Shown here in pieces: positions 49,550 to 59,190 of a stretch of DNA of 64,000 nt. The stretch is from Phenylobacterium conjunctum. GTDB lineage: Bacteria > Pseudomonadota > Alphaproteobacteria > Caulobacterales > Caulobacteraceae. Below the pieces are notes generated by a model that saw only the letters and a program-made list of their open reading frames with translations, did not search any database and was not told the origin of the DNA. The DNA is taken from assembly GCF_042679085.1 (NCBI RefSeq), contig NZ_JBHTLQ010000001.1:111107-175106 (forward strand), read 5' to 3'. The translations under genes were made by a program, and so were the position numbers. Within the stretch, counting starts at the first letter, position 1. Every line of letters begins with the position of its first letter.

Positions 49550-52081
49550 CTAGGCCTTGCGGAAGAACCACCGCTTGGCCGCCTCGGTGGCCGCCAGGTA
49601 GGCGACCACCAGGCCGCCCAACGTCGCGACCAATCCGCCGCTCAGGGGCGCCAAGCTGAACAGCGCCGCTACCGGCCCCACATATGGCAGGAGCAGGGCC
49701 AGCCCCGCCACGCCCACGCTGGTCCACAGGAGCAGCCCGCCGGGCCGGCTCCTCCAGGCCGGGCCCTCGGTGCGCAGGGACATCACCACCGCCAACTCCG
49801 TCAACAGGGACAGCACGAACCAGCCGGTCTGGAACACCGGCTCGGTGGCGTGGAACACCTTGATCAGCAGGGCGAAGGACATCAGGTCGAAGGCCGAGCT
49901 GATCAGGCCGAACACCACCATGAACCGCTGCAGCTCGCCGATCCCGAACCGCTGGGGCGCCGCCAGCCGCTCGGCGTCTACCGCATCCGACGAGATGGCC
50001 ATGGATGGCAGATCGGACAGGAAGTTGTTCAAAAGGATCTGCTTGGCCGCCATCGGCAGAAAGGGCAGCAGGGGCGCGGCCGCCGCCATGGAGATCATGT
50101 TGCCGAAATTGGCGCTGGTGGTGATGCGGATGTATTTCAGCGTGTTGGCGAAGGTGCGCCGCCCGCCCAGCACCCCCTCGCGCAGGATGTCCAGCTCGCG
50201 TCGGGTCAGCACCACGTCGGCGCTCTCGCGAGCCACGTCGGTCGCCTGGTCCACCGAGACGCCCACGTCGGCGGCGTAGAGGGCCGGGGCGTCATTCACC
50301 CCGTCGCCCATGAAGCCAACGCAGTGCCCGCGCCGCTGCAGGGCGCGCACGATCCGTTCCTTGGCCTGGGGGTCGATCTCGGCGAACAGGGTCGCCTCTT
50401 CCGCCCGCCGCCACATGGCCTCGTCCTTCAGGGCCGCCAGCTCGGCGCCGGTCACCAGCGCCGCGTCCTTCAGCCCCACCACCTCCGCCATGTGGCGCAG
50501 CACATAGCGGTTGTCGCCGCTGATAACCTTCACCGCCACGCCCATTTCGCGCAGCAGGCCGATGGTCCTGGCGGCCTCCGGCTTGGGCGGGTCCAAGAAC
50601 ACCAGGAACCCTTCCAGGGTCAGGCCGGTCTCGTCGGCCGGGCCATACCGGTCCTGGTCCGCCACCGCCCGGCTGGCCACCGCCAGCAGCCTCAAGCCCT
50701 GTTCGCTCTCACCCTGGTGAAAGGCCCGCACCCGGGCCAGGGCGGCGGCGTCGAGGGGCGCAGGGCCATCCGGCCCCATCACCTGGGCGCAGCAGGCGGC
50801 CAGGGGCTCGAAGGCGCCCTTGACGATCATCCGGCGGCCCGCGCCCGCCTCTTCCACCACCACCGCCAGGCGCTTGCGGGTGAAGTCGTAGGGGATCTCG
50901 TCGATCTTGCGCACGCCCTCGGCGGACAGGCCGGCCCCGTGCCCATCCTCCAGCACCGCCTGGTCCAGCGGGTTCTCGATCCCGCTCTCGAAGTGGGCGT
51001 TGAGAAAGCCCAGCCGGCGCACCGCCGCGCTCTCCCGCCCGGCGGGATCGAGCGCCGCGGTCATGCGGATCTGCCCCTCGGTCAGGGTGCCGGTCTTGTC
51101 GGTGCAGAATACGCTCATGCCGCCGAGGTTCTCGATGGCCTCCAGCTGGCGCACCAGCACGCCCTTCTTCGCCAGCCGCACCGCCCCCGCCGACAGGGTC
51201 ACACTGATGATCGCCGGCAACAGTTCCGGCGACATGCCCAGGCCCAGGGCCACCGCGAACAGCAGCGACTCCACAAAGGGCCGCCCGAGCAGCTGGTTCA
51301 CGATCAGCACGAACAGGACAATCCCGATCATCACCCGGATCAGCAGGTAGCCGAACCGGCGGATCGAGCGGGCGAAGTCGGTCTCGATCGGCTTCTGCTT
51401 CAGCCGCTCGGCGATCTCGCCGAACTCTGTGGCCCGGCCGGTGGCCACAATCACCGCCTCGGCGGCGCCGCTGCGCACCGAGGAGCCCAGATAGACGCAG
51501 TTGGCGCGCGCCGTCAGTGGCGCGCCGGCCGCCAGCGCCCAGGCCCGCTTCTCCACCGGAAAAGATTCCCCCGTCAGGGCGGCCTCGCTGACCTGCAGCT
51601 CCTTGGCGCTGAGGATGATCGCGTCGGCGGGGACAACGGCGCCGCCGGCCAGCAGCACGACATCGCCGGGAACCAGCTCGGCGAAGGGGCGCGACACCAC
51701 CTGTCCGTCCCGGCGCACTTTGGCGGTCAATGACAGGCGTTGGCGCAGATCGGCGACAGCGCGGGAGGCCCGATGCTCCTGGGCGAAACCGATCAGGGTC
51801 GAGCCCAGCACCATCACCAAGATGATCGAGGCGTCGATCCATTCCTTGAGCGCCCCGGCTATTAGGCCGGCGAAGATCAGAATTAGCACAAGCGGGCTCT
51901 GGAACTGTCGCACCAACAGGGCCGCCGCCGGGATCGCCCGGCTGTCCTGCACCTCATTGGCCCCGACCTGTCTCAGCCGCCTCATGGCCTCAGCCACCGA
52001 CAGGCCCACGCGCGTCGTCTCCAGCCGCGCGCACACGGCGTCCGGCTCAAGGGTCCAGAGAGGCGTAGATTGCTCGTTCAT
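49550..52081 (-). CDS. Magnesium-translocating P-type ATPase (MgtA/MgtB type)
   Basis: The protein is 843 aa from the ATG at 52081. P-type hallmarks: TGES (170-173) in the actuator domain, phosphorylated D328 in CTDKTGTLT, MSPELLP (283-289) in TM4, the nucleotide motif KGAFEPL, and hinge GDGVNDAP. The N-terminal cation ATPase domain (VGANEVQ) and TM4 sequence fit class P3B Mg2+ importers. A MgtC-like or leader gene is not seen next to it. Confidence 0.85.
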   Translation of the reverse strand: MNEQSTPLWTLEPDAVCARLETTRVGLSVAEAMRRLRQVGANEVQDSRAIPAAALLVRQFQSPLVLILIFAGLIAGALKEWIDASIILVMVLGSTLIGFAQEHRASRAVADLRQRLSLTAKVRRDGQVVSRPFAELVPGDVVLLAGGAVVPADAIILSAKELQVSEAALTGESFPVEKRAWALAAGAPLTARANCVYLGSSVRSGAAEAVIVATGRATEFGEIAERLKQKPIETDFARSIRRFGYLLIRVMIGIVLFVLIVNQLLGRPFVESLLFAVALGLGMSPELLPAIISVTLSAGAVRLAKKGVLVRQLEAIENLGGMSVFCTDKTGTLTEGQIRMTAALDPAGRESAAVRRLGFLNAHFESGIENPLDQAVLEDGHGAGLSAEGVRKIDEIPYDFTRKRLAVVVEEAGAGRRMIVKGAFEPLAACCAQVMGPDGPAPLDAAALARVRAFHQGESEQGLRLLAVASRAVADQDRYGPADETGLTLEGFLVFLDPPKPEAARTIGLLREMGVAVKVISGDNRYVLRHMAEVVGLKDAALVTGAELAALKDEAMWRRAEEATLFAEIDPQAKERIVRALQRRGHCVGFMGDGVNDAPALYAADVGVSVDQATDVARESADVVLTRRELDILREGVLGGRRTFANTLKYIRITTSANFGNMISMAAAAPLLPFLPMAAKQILLNNFLSDLPSMAISSDAVDAERLAAPQRFGIGELQRFMVVFGLISSAFDLMSFALLIKVFHATEPVFQTGWFVLSLLTELAVVMSLRTEGPAWRSRPGGLLLWTSVGVAGLALLLPYVGPVAALFSLAPLSGGLVATLGGLVVAYLAATEAAKRWFFRKA

Positions 52082-52184
52082 AGTCGCCGACCCTGCGCCG
52101 CCCGGCGACAAGAGACTATGACCTGCCGCAAACTGCCCAAGCAGCCCTTTGTACTGATGGGTGCTCTGGTTGAAGCCTACTTGG

Positions 52185-52400
52185 TGATCGCCAGGAGCCG
52201 TTGCGAAGGGGCGCCTCGCCCGCCGCTGACCTGATCGCCGGATGCCGTGATGAGCCCCTTGATACCCTTGGCGGTGTCCACCGAGAGCTGGGCCGGAGCC
52301 CGAACTTCGGAGGCGATCAAGGCGAAGCCCTTCCCGGCGTCAACAGCGGGGGCCGCCTCGACGCCCGCGTTCAGGGCCAGGAGGTTGGTCTGCAATCCGA
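52185..52400 (-). pseudogene. Chemoreceptor (MCP) signalling-domain fragment beside the recombinase
   Basis: The minus strand reads LQTNLLALNAGVEAAPAVD, then AGKGFALIASEVRAPAQLS and KGIKGLITASGDQVSGG. This is the conserved hairpin of MCP signalling domains and parallels the intact receptor at 59364-61268. Similarity begins abruptly at the QTN codons (about 52400), 9 bp from the recombinase stop, and is lost after SGDQVSGG. No start codon or N-terminal half is present. It looks like the chromosomal side of an insertion junction. Confidence 0.7.
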
Positions 52401-52408
52401 GACCTCGA

Positions 52409-53815
52409 CTAGTTCGTGGCACGCATCGCCCAGCTTTCAGCCCGCTGCGCCATTGCCTGCCGCTTCGCCACAAGGATCGGCGAGCTCTGTCGGGGAGAGT
52501 TGCTCACCTCATATCCGAGGGTCTTGTAAGCGTTGAGGAGTGAGCCGAACCGCTGACCTACAGCGCTGGCGCTCGGCAAGCTTGGATCGGCGTCGATGAG
52601 CTTTCCGTTCAAGCGTCCCTCCCTGACAAGTATGCGGGCCAGGCGAGCCAAAACTTGGTCGCGATCCAAGCCTTCGTACTTTCGGTGGGTCCACACGACG
52701 CTCTTGCCGCCGATACGCGCTGCCGCATCGGATAGGCTGCCAAATCGCTTCACGTAGCAGGTCACACTGGCGGCGTTCGGCCATGCCTGGATCAGCGATG
52801 TCGAGATGGCGCCGTGAGCCTCGAATATGTCCCTAAGGTCCTCGAGCAACTCGGCGTCGCTACGGCGACGTGAGCGGCCGAATGCGAGGCGCTGTGCTGC
52901 GTCGAAATAGCGACGCTCAATGATGGGAGGCAGGGCGCCTGTCGCCCTGACCCAGGTCTCCGGCGCGGTCGGCGTCGGCGCTCCGCCGAGGCGAACCTGT
53001 TTGCGACCGGAGACCAGATCCCCAACATATTTGGGATTGTGGAGCACCTGGTTGAGGCGGGCCATGGTCCACTTCAATCCCCGGTCAGCGGGTATCTCTT
53101 CGGCGTTGAGGCGTTCGACGATCGCGACCTTCGTCATTCCCGTTATGACGTAGAGCTTGAAGATCCGACGGATCACCGCGAGCTCGTCATCAGGCCCATG
53201 GACAAGAATGGTCCTGCAGCCCTGAAACGCCTTGCGCTGGCCTTCTTCGCAATCGGCGACCGTTCGGCCTTGTTCGTCAACGATGCGCCGGCGCAGACCA
53301 TAGCCAGGTCGACTTCCCACCCAGAAGCCTTTGCTGGCGATCCGCCGCTTGGCGGCTGCCACCTTGGTCGAAAGCTCACGGCTATACTCGGCAGCCATGG
53401 CTCGCTTGAGGCTTTTGACGAGTGTCGAGCCTAGGCTGCCGTCATTCTCAAATGGTTCAGCGCAATAGATGACCGACACGCCGGCTTCGGCGCACAGGAA
53501 CTCGTAGTGCGCGCTTTGGTCGGGGTTTTGGAAGCGGCCCCAGCGGCTCACGTCGTAGACAAGCACAACGTCGAACCCTGACTGGCCCGCCATCACGTCC
53601 GCCAGCAATTGCTTCAGCCCTGCGCGATTGGAGAGCTTCAGACCACTTACGCCGTGGTCGGCATAGGTCTTGACGACGTCGAAGCCGCTTCGACGCGCAA
53701 AGGCGGCGATGGCGGCCGCTTGATTTTCGGTGGAGTACCTTTGGTGCTCCGTCGACATCCGCAGGTATTGGGCGGCGCGGACCCGCTCCTTCCTGGACAT
53801 GCGGGTAGAGAACAC
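52409..53815 (-). CDS. Large serine recombinase
   Basis: The protein is 468 aa. The resolvase catalytic domain (about residues 13-160) opens AAQYLRMSTEHQRYSTENQA with nucleophile S21 and has SRWGRFQNPDQSAHYEFLC. The recombinase domain follows (about 190-300: GMTKVAIVERLNAEEIP, NPKYVGDLVSGRKQ), then a C-terminal region with two RFGSL motifs. Family members integrate or excise elements without host factors. It ends next to an MCP fragment and is preceded by a phage-type repressor. Confidence 0.85.
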   Translation of the reverse strand: MFSTRMSRKERVRAAQYLRMSTEHQRYSTENQAAAIAAFARRSGFDVVKTYADHGVSGLKLSNRAGLKQLLADVMAGQSGFDVVLVYDVSRWGRFQNPDQSAHYEFLCAEAGVSVIYCAEPFENDGSLGSTLVKSLKRAMAAEYSRELSTKVAAAKRRIASKGFWVGSRPGYGLRRRIVDEQGRTVADCEEGQRKAFQGCRTILVHGPDDELAVIRRIFKLYVITGMTKVAIVERLNAEEIPADRGLKWTMARLNQVLHNPKYVGDLVSGRKQVRLGGAPTPTAPETWVRATGALPPIIERRYFDAAQRLAFGRSRRRSDAELLEDLRDIFEAHGAISTSLIQAWPNAASVTCYVKRFGSLSDAAARIGGKSVVWTHRKYEGLDRDQVLARLARILVREGRLNGKLIDADPSLPSASAVGQRFGSLLNAYKTLGYEVSNSPRQSSPILVAKRQAMAQRAESWAMRATN

Positions 53816-53838
53816 TGAAGCGGCCTGTTGCGCGAGCC

Positions 53839-54531
53839 CTAAGGCGGCGCATCCGGAGCGTGTTCAATCTTCGCGACAAGGCTCGGCATGATGATGGTTT
53901 CGACCGGCTGAACCCAAGCCAGCGGCCCGGCCCGATTGTCCAGACGCAAACCATCATCAGACTGGAGCAGCTTGCCGAGCACCGTCTCGCCGTTGCCTAG
54001 GCCCGCAACGACCAATTGGCCGATGAAATCGGGTGACGCCGGGGTCTCATTAGGCCGAAAGGCGATCAAGGCGCCGGCGGGGATGAGGTCAAACGCTGCG
54101 TCCGGCCCCACCTTGAGCAGAACGTGGCCTTCATTGGGAAAGACGATCGCATCGATCAGCCCAACCGGCCCCAAATGGCAGGCGCCGTCCGATGAGACTT
54201 CGCCGACGATCGCCACGGGTATTGGCCGGAGCGCTGCCGCGGCACGTGCGCGGCGGCTCGTAGGCCTGGGCGGCGCGGGGCTTTCGCCGGTGTAGAGCCA
54301 GGTCCCATTCACCCCGAAAGCCTCTGCGTAGAGGCTAGCTCGTCGAAATGAGAAGGCGGCGTTTGCGTTCTCGTTGGAGGCGTAGGTGTTGCGGTTCCAG
54401 CCGAAGGCCTGAGCTGCGGCTTGAGCGGTCTTGAAGCCTGCAGCGCGGCGCGCACGCCTTAGCCGTTCGCTTCTGGCGATGATCTCCGCGTCGTTGGGGC
54501 GCGAGGCGCTGTTCGACAAAACCTGGACCAA
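53839..54531 (-). CDS. Phage-type repressor (XRE HTH plus S24-like C-terminal domain)
   Basis: The protein is 230 aa. Residues about 20-75 form an HTH (ERLRRARRAAGFKTAQAAAQ, then WNRNTYASNENANAAF), followed by a linker and a LexA/CI-like beta-rich domain (about 105-225: PVAIVGEVSSDGA, PAGALIAFRP). I could not assign the Ser-Lys dyad with confidence, so autocleavage is uncertain. It lies 23 bp upstream of the recombinase on the same strand. Confidence 0.75.
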   Translation of the reverse strand: MVQVLSNSASRPNDAEIIARSERLRRARRAAGFKTAQAAAQAFGWNRNTYASNENANAAFSFRRASLYAEAFGVNGTWLYTGESPAPPRPTSRRARAAAALRPIPVAIVGEVSSDGACHLGPVGLIDAIVFPNEGHVLLKVGPDAAFDLIPAGALIAFRPNETPASPDFIGQLVVAGLGNGETVLGKLLQSDDGLRLDNRAGPLAWVQPVETIIMPSLVAKIEHAPDAPP

Positions 54532-54633
54532 GTCTATTGGGGACGCCGACCTTGGCGGACGCCGATGAGCTGCTCAACCTAGTGCAAGCGCCTAGTCTGA
54601 ATAGTGTCGCTGCGCCAGTTTGTTGGGCTGTGA

Positions 54634-54792
54634 TCAGCTTGCGAGCCATCTAAGGAGCGCAAGGCCTACGACCAGGCCGATGACAATGGGGACAGCCACG
54701 ACACCCCAGCCGGTGGCGTGGGCTTCGAACCAGCTGCCCAGTTTCATGGACAGGGTGTTGCGCGCGTTTTCGGGCGGGCGGCGTGAGAACAT
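54634..54792 (-). CDS. Small single-pass membrane protein
   Basis: The protein is 52 aa: a basic, polar N-terminus (MFSRRPPENARNTLS) with an amphipathic stretch, then one TM helix at about residues 31-49 (VVAVPIVIGLVVGLALL) ending RWLAS. Frame and hydropathy look genuine. No family recognised. It is divergent from nothing close; the next gene on its strand is the phage-type repressor, 103 bp downstream. Confidence 0.55.
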   Translation of the reverse strand: MFSRRPPENARNTLSMKLGSWFEAHATGWGVVAVPIVIGLVVGLALLRWLAS

Positions 54793-55002
54793 AACAAGAA
54801 CATTAACGCTCGTCTCCTGGCCTAGCCAGCGATTCCGAAGGCTTGTCGGCTTACCCTGCGACCGGAACTGTCGTGCTTGATGTGGGGCTAGCGCCGGCCG
54901 GCTGCGGTCCTCGCAAATGTAGTGTTATCGGAAATCAGGGGCTGCCTGAGTTGGGCTGTCAGGCGTTTGCGGCGAGATTAGAATGGCGCCACCCTGAGAC
55001 GC

Positions 55003-55407
55003 ATGTCCGGTCGTCCCAACCACGCTCCTAGTGTCATCGACTTCCAGGTTGGCGCGCGCCTCCGCGGCCGGCGCAAGCAGCTGGGTATGACCCAATCCCA
55101 TCTCGCCGAGGCGCTCGGGGTCACTTTCCAGCAAGTCCAGAAGTACGAGCGCGGCGCCAATCGGGTGAGCGCCTCAACTCTTTACGAATTGGCCGGCGCC
55201 CTTGGGGTCGACATCGGCTACTTCTTCGAAGATGCGAAGCCGCTTGAGCGCGCCGCCGATGTCGAGGACGACTCCATGCGAGCCTTCGTGCTGAGCCGTG
55301 AGGGCCCGGAGCTCGCGCAGCATTTTGAGGTCATCGGTCCAAAGGCGCGCAAGGCGCTTCTGGAGCTTGCGCGGTCCATGGCGGAGGCTGTAGCGCAACG
55401 CTCGTGA
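55003..55407 (+). CDS. XRE-family regulator, copy 2
   Basis: The protein is 134 aa. Helix-turn-helix LRGRRKQLGMTQSHLAEALG followed by TFQQVQKYERGANRVSAST, then GYFFEDA. It is a paralogue of the protein at 35545-35985. Its stop overlaps the GTG start of the thermonuclease-like gene (GTGA), so the two are translated together. Confidence 0.85.
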   Translation: MSGRPNHAPSVIDFQVGARLRGRRKQLGMTQSHLAEALGVTFQQVQKYERGANRVSASTLYELAGALGVDIGYFFEDAKPLERAADVEDDSMRAFVLSREGPELAQHFEVIGPKARKALLELARSMAEAVAQRS

Positions 55408-55823
55408 TCCGGTGGTGTTTGATCAGCGTGCTGGGCCTACTCGTGGCTGGGCCGGCCTTGGCCGATCCCTGCAAGGCGATCCCTGACAAGGGCCCGATGC
55501 CCGCCGCTCTAGCGGCGGGAAGGACCTTCAGTGGGCCTGTCGTCTACATCGGGGACGGCGACAGTCTCTGTGTTGAGACGAGCCCGGGCCCCAATGGCTG
55601 GGTCGAGGTGCGGCTTGAGGACTTCTACGCGCCTGAGCTTCATGCGCCCGGCGGGCAGGCCGCCAAGCAACGTCTTGAGGGCCTAGTGATGGGGCGACGC
55701 CTTGTCTGCAAAGCTGACCATCGCAGCCATGACCGGGTCGTGGCGGGGTGCCGGCTGAACGGTGCAAAGCTGGGGGATCTGTTGCGCCGCGCTGGCGGTG
55801 AAGAGGGCGGGCGAGGGCGCTAG
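55404..55823 (+). CDS. Secreted thermonuclease (SNase)-like protein
   Basis: The protein is 139 aa from a GTG at 55404, with a signal peptide (WCLISVLGLLVAGPALADPC). SNase-like core: IGDGDSLCVE, VEVRLEDFYAPELHAPGGQA, then HDRVVAGCRLNGAKLGDLLR. The acidic residues of GDGD and the RLED motif match positions used for Ca2+ and phosphate binding in the family; whether all catalytic residues are kept is uncertain. Its last ~45 codons lie in a segment duplicated at 62.2 kb. Confidence 0.7.
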   Translation: MIRWCLISVLGLLVAGPALADPCKAIPDKGPMPAALAAGRTFSGPVVYIGDGDSLCVETSPGPNGWVEVRLEDFYAPELHAPGGQAAKQRLEGLVMGRRLVCKADHRSHDRVVAGCRLNGAKLGDLLRRAGGEEGGRGR

Positions 55824-55855
55824 ACGCGCTCTGAAAGGTGGTCGTAGACGTCGAC
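55683..55855. repeat. Duplicated segment, copy A (with 62155-62323)
   Basis: About 170 bp of clear similarity to 62155-62323, sharing runs such as CTTGTCTGCAAAG, GACCATCGCAGCCATGA, GAAGAGGGCGGGCGAGGG and AGACGCGCTCTGAAA. Copy A contains the intact end of the SNase-like gene and, after its stop, a short minus-strand scar matching the last ~11 codons of the exonuclease at 62290. Copy B has the reverse state. Confidence 0.7.
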
Positions 55856-55859
55856 CTGA

Positions 55860-56030
55860 ACCGTTGGCGCTCGGGATCCCTCCGGTCCGCCTTCAGGGGC
55901 AGTTCCTCGCGGCCCACAATCCCTGATGTTCGGCTGCCCTTGAAAAGGTCCGCGTCCGGACTTCGGAAGGCCCCGGCCAGGCTGTTGGCGAAGATGCGGA
56001 TGGTCACCGTGGCGCCGCCCTTGCCTACAA
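55860..56030 (-). pseudogene. Scar of a TonB-dependent receptor C-terminus
   Basis: The minus strand reads TVTIRIFANSLAGAF, then LFKGSRTSGIVGREELPL. The receptor at 16527-18689 has PVTIRIFANNLLGAS and FFKGSRASGVVDRTELRL at its C-terminus. No complete gene surrounds it. It directly follows copy A of the duplicated segment, marking another rearrangement joint. Confidence 0.65.
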
Positions 56031-56296
56031 TCTTCGCTTTGAAGCTGTTCGCGAGGCGGCCCTTGGGGGCGCCTGGCCGATGCAGCGGCCTAAGGGGGCC
56101 TCCCACATTCAGCGGCTATTACCGATCGGCGCACAAGGATCTGGACGCGTAAATTCTGGGATAGGGTTGTCTCGAAGCGCGCGCTTCAAGCCTCAGTTGA
56201 TTGCGCGCCCCGCTTTGAGCAAGTCCCCCTAAGGCGACCAAATACCGCAGGCTGAGTAAACGCGAGCGGTAACCAGAATCCCGCGAGACTAGCCGC

Positions 56297-58777
56297 ATGT
56301 TCAGTCGCGTAAAATCTCCGCTCCGGGCGGGTTCGTTGGCAGGTGGTCTTGCGGCGGGCCTCCTCATCTTTACCGCAGCCGCCAGCGTCATCGGCGCCAT
56401 CGCGGTCTTTGGGGTATATCGAGGCCAATCCGAGCAGCAGCGTATCGACGACCTGTCGTCCTACGCCAGAGAACGCGCGAAGTTCCAGCAGGCGCTGTTT
56501 CAGGATCTCGCCTATCGCCACGAGGCGGCGACGCGGGCCCTGGCCGATCGCCTGGCGTCCAAGGATGGCGCGTTCACGGCGGGTGAGTTCGACACCTTCT
56601 TCCCCCGTCGAGCGGACGGAACACGCCGGGCGAGCGTCGGTCTGACGAGCGGGCGGCTCACGCGAGGTCGGACCCAAGGGATCACCGGCTTCATGGCCGG
56701 AAGTGAACCGAACGCGCAAGATAAGGCATTGCTCCTGGCGGCGACCGACGTCGTCGCCGCCGTCGGCGGGGCCCAGCGCACGCGGTTCGACAATTTCTAC
56801 TTCTTCACGCCGCAGAACCAGCTGGTGCTCTTCGCGCCGGACCAGCCCGCCAAGCTCGACTTCTATAGCCGCGTCGCGCCGCCGAGCCTGAATGTGGCCA
56901 AGACCGAGATGATGCGGATCACCCTGGAGGCCAACAACCCCAAGCACGAGATGCGTTGCACGCGCCTCATTCGCCTCCTCAGCGACCCCACCGGCAAGAC
57001 CCTGACGACCGGATGCATGTCGCCGGTCTACGTGAACGGACGCTACGTCGGCGCCTGGGGCACCACCCTGCCTGTCACTTCGTATCTGCTGTCCGCGGTG
57101 CAGGATAGTTCAGGTGATCGCCTCGACATCATCACCGACGCCAAAGGCGCCCTGATCGCCTATCCCGGCTTCAAGCGTCCGGGCGAAGTGACGCCTGAGC
57201 GGCTGGCCCAATATCAGAGCCTGTTCGGGTTGGAGGGCCTGCTTAAGGGGATCACGGGCACGGGGCGCGGCGCCGGGGTGACATTGACGCCGAACGGGCG
57301 GTATCTGGTCGCCTATGGGCGCATCGGCGGCCCCGACTGGTATTTCCTCACATTGCTGCCCCTAGCCAAACTCAACGCGATCGCGCTGCGCTCGTCGCTG
57401 CCGCTTCTGATCGGCGGTCTTGTGCTTGGGATCATCCAGGCCGGACTGATCCTGTGGTGGATCACCAGGGTGGTGGCGCACCCCCTTGCTCAGCTTGCGA
57501 CCGAGGCCGAACGTGGCGGAGAGGATGGCCGAGCCGACGCCAGCCCCGCGCTGGGGGCGCGAAGTGACGAAATCGGGCTGCTCGCCCGTGCGCTCTCGTC
57601 TGAACGGCGCAAGTATCGCGAGCTCCTGACAGAGCTCGAGGACCGGGTCGACACCCGGACGGCTGAACTCCAGCGGGCGACGGCGGCTAAGTCCGACTTC
57701 CTGGCCACCATGAGCCATGAATTGAGGACGCCGCTGAACGGTGTCATCGCGCTGGCGGACTTGCTCGCGAAGCGGCCGCTGCCCGATGAGGACATCGAGG
57801 CCGTTCGCATCATTGGATCCTCCGGCCAGCTGCTGGAGAAGGTCCTGGGCGACGTCCTCGACTTCTCCAAGATCGAGGCGGGCCAGCTGGAAGTCGTCGC
57901 CGAGCCATTTGACCTGAGGAATGCGATCCGCTCCGTCGCCACGCTGCACCGCGCCAGCGCGGACACCAAGGGCCTAGCGCTTGAGTGGTCGGTCGCCGAC
58001 GCTGTGCCCCCAGCTATTGTGGGCGACAGCGTGCGCTACGGCCAGGTGCTCTCCAACCTCTTGAGCAACGCCGTCAAGTTCACCGGGCATGGCAAGATCC
58101 TATTGGATGTCCGTGTGACGGACGGCCGGTTGGTCACCTCTGTCACCGACACTGGGATCGGTTTCACCGCAGAGGTCGGCCAGCGCCTCTTCAACAGGTT
58201 CGAGCAGGCCGATTCCTCCATCAGCCGCAGGTTCGGCGGGACCGGGCTCGGCCTGGCGATCAGCGCGGCGCTGGCGCAGATGATGGACGGCGAGTTGAGC
58301 GCCCGCTCGACACCGGGCATGGGTTCGGTCTTCACGCTGGACCTTCCCCTAATAGAAGGCGTGCTTAATCGCACGGCGGAGCGTGAGACCGTTGCTGCGC
58401 TCGGCCGCATGAAGGTCCTGCTGGCTGAAGATCATCCGACAAACCAGAAGGTGGTCAGCCTCATTCTTGCCGACCTCGATGTCGATCTGGAGATAGCCCA
58501 CGATGGGGCCCAGGCGGTCGACCTTGCTGACTGCAAGGACTTCGACGTCATCCTGATGGATGTCCACATGCCTGTGATGGATGGCTTGTCGGCCACTAGG
58601 ATAATCCGAGAGCGGGAGGCTGCTACTGGCCGACACACTCCGATTGTCGCCTTGACCGCCGACGCGCTGCCAGAGCACGTCGCGGCGGCTCTTGCGGCCG
58701 GTGTCGATCGGCACCTGCCCAAACCGATCCGGCCCGAGTTGCTGATTGCGGCCATGGCTGACGTGCTCGACGCCTGA
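56297..58777 (+). CDS. Hybrid sensor histidine kinase with periplasmic Cache-type sensor
   Basis: The protein is 826 aa. TM1 about residues 15-42, periplasmic dCache-like region 43-360, TM2 about 368-390, HAMP, coiled coil, HisKA with H474 in TMSHELRTPLNGV, N-box NLLSNAVKFT, G-boxes TDTGIGF and GGTGLGLAIS, then a receiver domain (about 700-820) with EDH and phosphoacceptor Asp in VILMDVHMP. No output domain, so it passes phosphate on to a separate protein. It is intact, unlike the kinase at 37.8 kb. Confidence 0.88.
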   Translation: MFSRVKSPLRAGSLAGGLAAGLLIFTAAASVIGAIAVFGVYRGQSEQQRIDDLSSYARERAKFQQALFQDLAYRHEAATRALADRLASKDGAFTAGEFDTFFPRRADGTRRASVGLTSGRLTRGRTQGITGFMAGSEPNAQDKALLLAATDVVAAVGGAQRTRFDNFYFFTPQNQLVLFAPDQPAKLDFYSRVAPPSLNVAKTEMMRITLEANNPKHEMRCTRLIRLLSDPTGKTLTTGCMSPVYVNGRYVGAWGTTLPVTSYLLSAVQDSSGDRLDIITDAKGALIAYPGFKRPGEVTPERLAQYQSLFGLEGLLKGITGTGRGAGVTLTPNGRYLVAYGRIGGPDWYFLTLLPLAKLNAIALRSSLPLLIGGLVLGIIQAGLILWWITRVVAHPLAQLATEAERGGEDGRADASPALGARSDEIGLLARALSSERRKYRELLTELEDRVDTRTAELQRATAAKSDFLATMSHELRTPLNGVIALADLLAKRPLPDEDIEAVRIIGSSGQLLEKVLGDVLDFSKIEAGQLEVVAEPFDLRNAIRSVATLHRASADTKGLALEWSVADAVPPAIVGDSVRYGQVLSNLLSNAVKFTGHGKILLDVRVTDGRLVTSVTDTGIGFTAEVGQRLFNRFEQADSSISRRFGGTGLGLAISAALAQMMDGELSARSTPGMGSVFTLDLPLIEGVLNRTAERETVAALGRMKVLLAEDHPTNQKVVSLILADLDVDLEIAHDGAQAVDLADCKDFDVILMDVHMPVMDGLSATRIIREREAATGRHTPIVALTADALPEHVAAALAAGVDRHLPKPIRPELLIAAMADVLDA

Positions 58778-58942
58778 ACCCAACCGGCCGGGGAGAGTTC
58801 TGTCTGCTCTTGCGCGGCGATGCGGTGAACCTAGGGTGTCGTCGCAATGGCCATGCCAACTGTATAGCCGATCCCCAAGGAGGGGTGTTCGGGGAAAGTC
58901 GCGTGCACCACGGCCGTCGCAACCCTACACAGCGGGGCGCTC

Positions 58943-59190
58943 ATGGATGAACTTGAGAAGCGACTGGCGGCCGCCGAGCTACTGCTGTTCGAGGTGGCGC
59001 CCTGGCTGGGCGAGGGCATCTTCACGACCCCGCGAGGGCGATCCGGCCCGGGATACTGGGCGACTAGTCCGAAGGGGAGCGCAAGATCCGGATGTATGCG
59101 CTGCAGCTGCTGACGGACGGCAGGCGGAGGTTTGAGCCGGGCGCGTTGGGCGGCTGGGTTAGGGGGCATCATGAGGCGCCGCAGCGATCG
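58943..59190 (+). pseudogene. Frameshifted small gene upstream of the chemoreceptor
   Basis: The reading from 58943, MDELEKRLAAAELLLFEVAP, loses sense after WLGEG. From about 59068 another frame resumes SEGERKIRMYALQLLTDG then RRRFEPGALGGWVRG. Together these resemble one small helical protein split by a frameshift. A shorter relic, MEKRLLTLELILAEV, begins at 61831. No function recognised. Confidence 0.4.

Noticed and set aside
49466..51733. A 755-aa plus-strand open frame
   Set aside because: It lies entirely antisense to the P-type ATPase, is rich in His, Gln, Gly and Arg, and has no domain. It is a GC-rich shadow.
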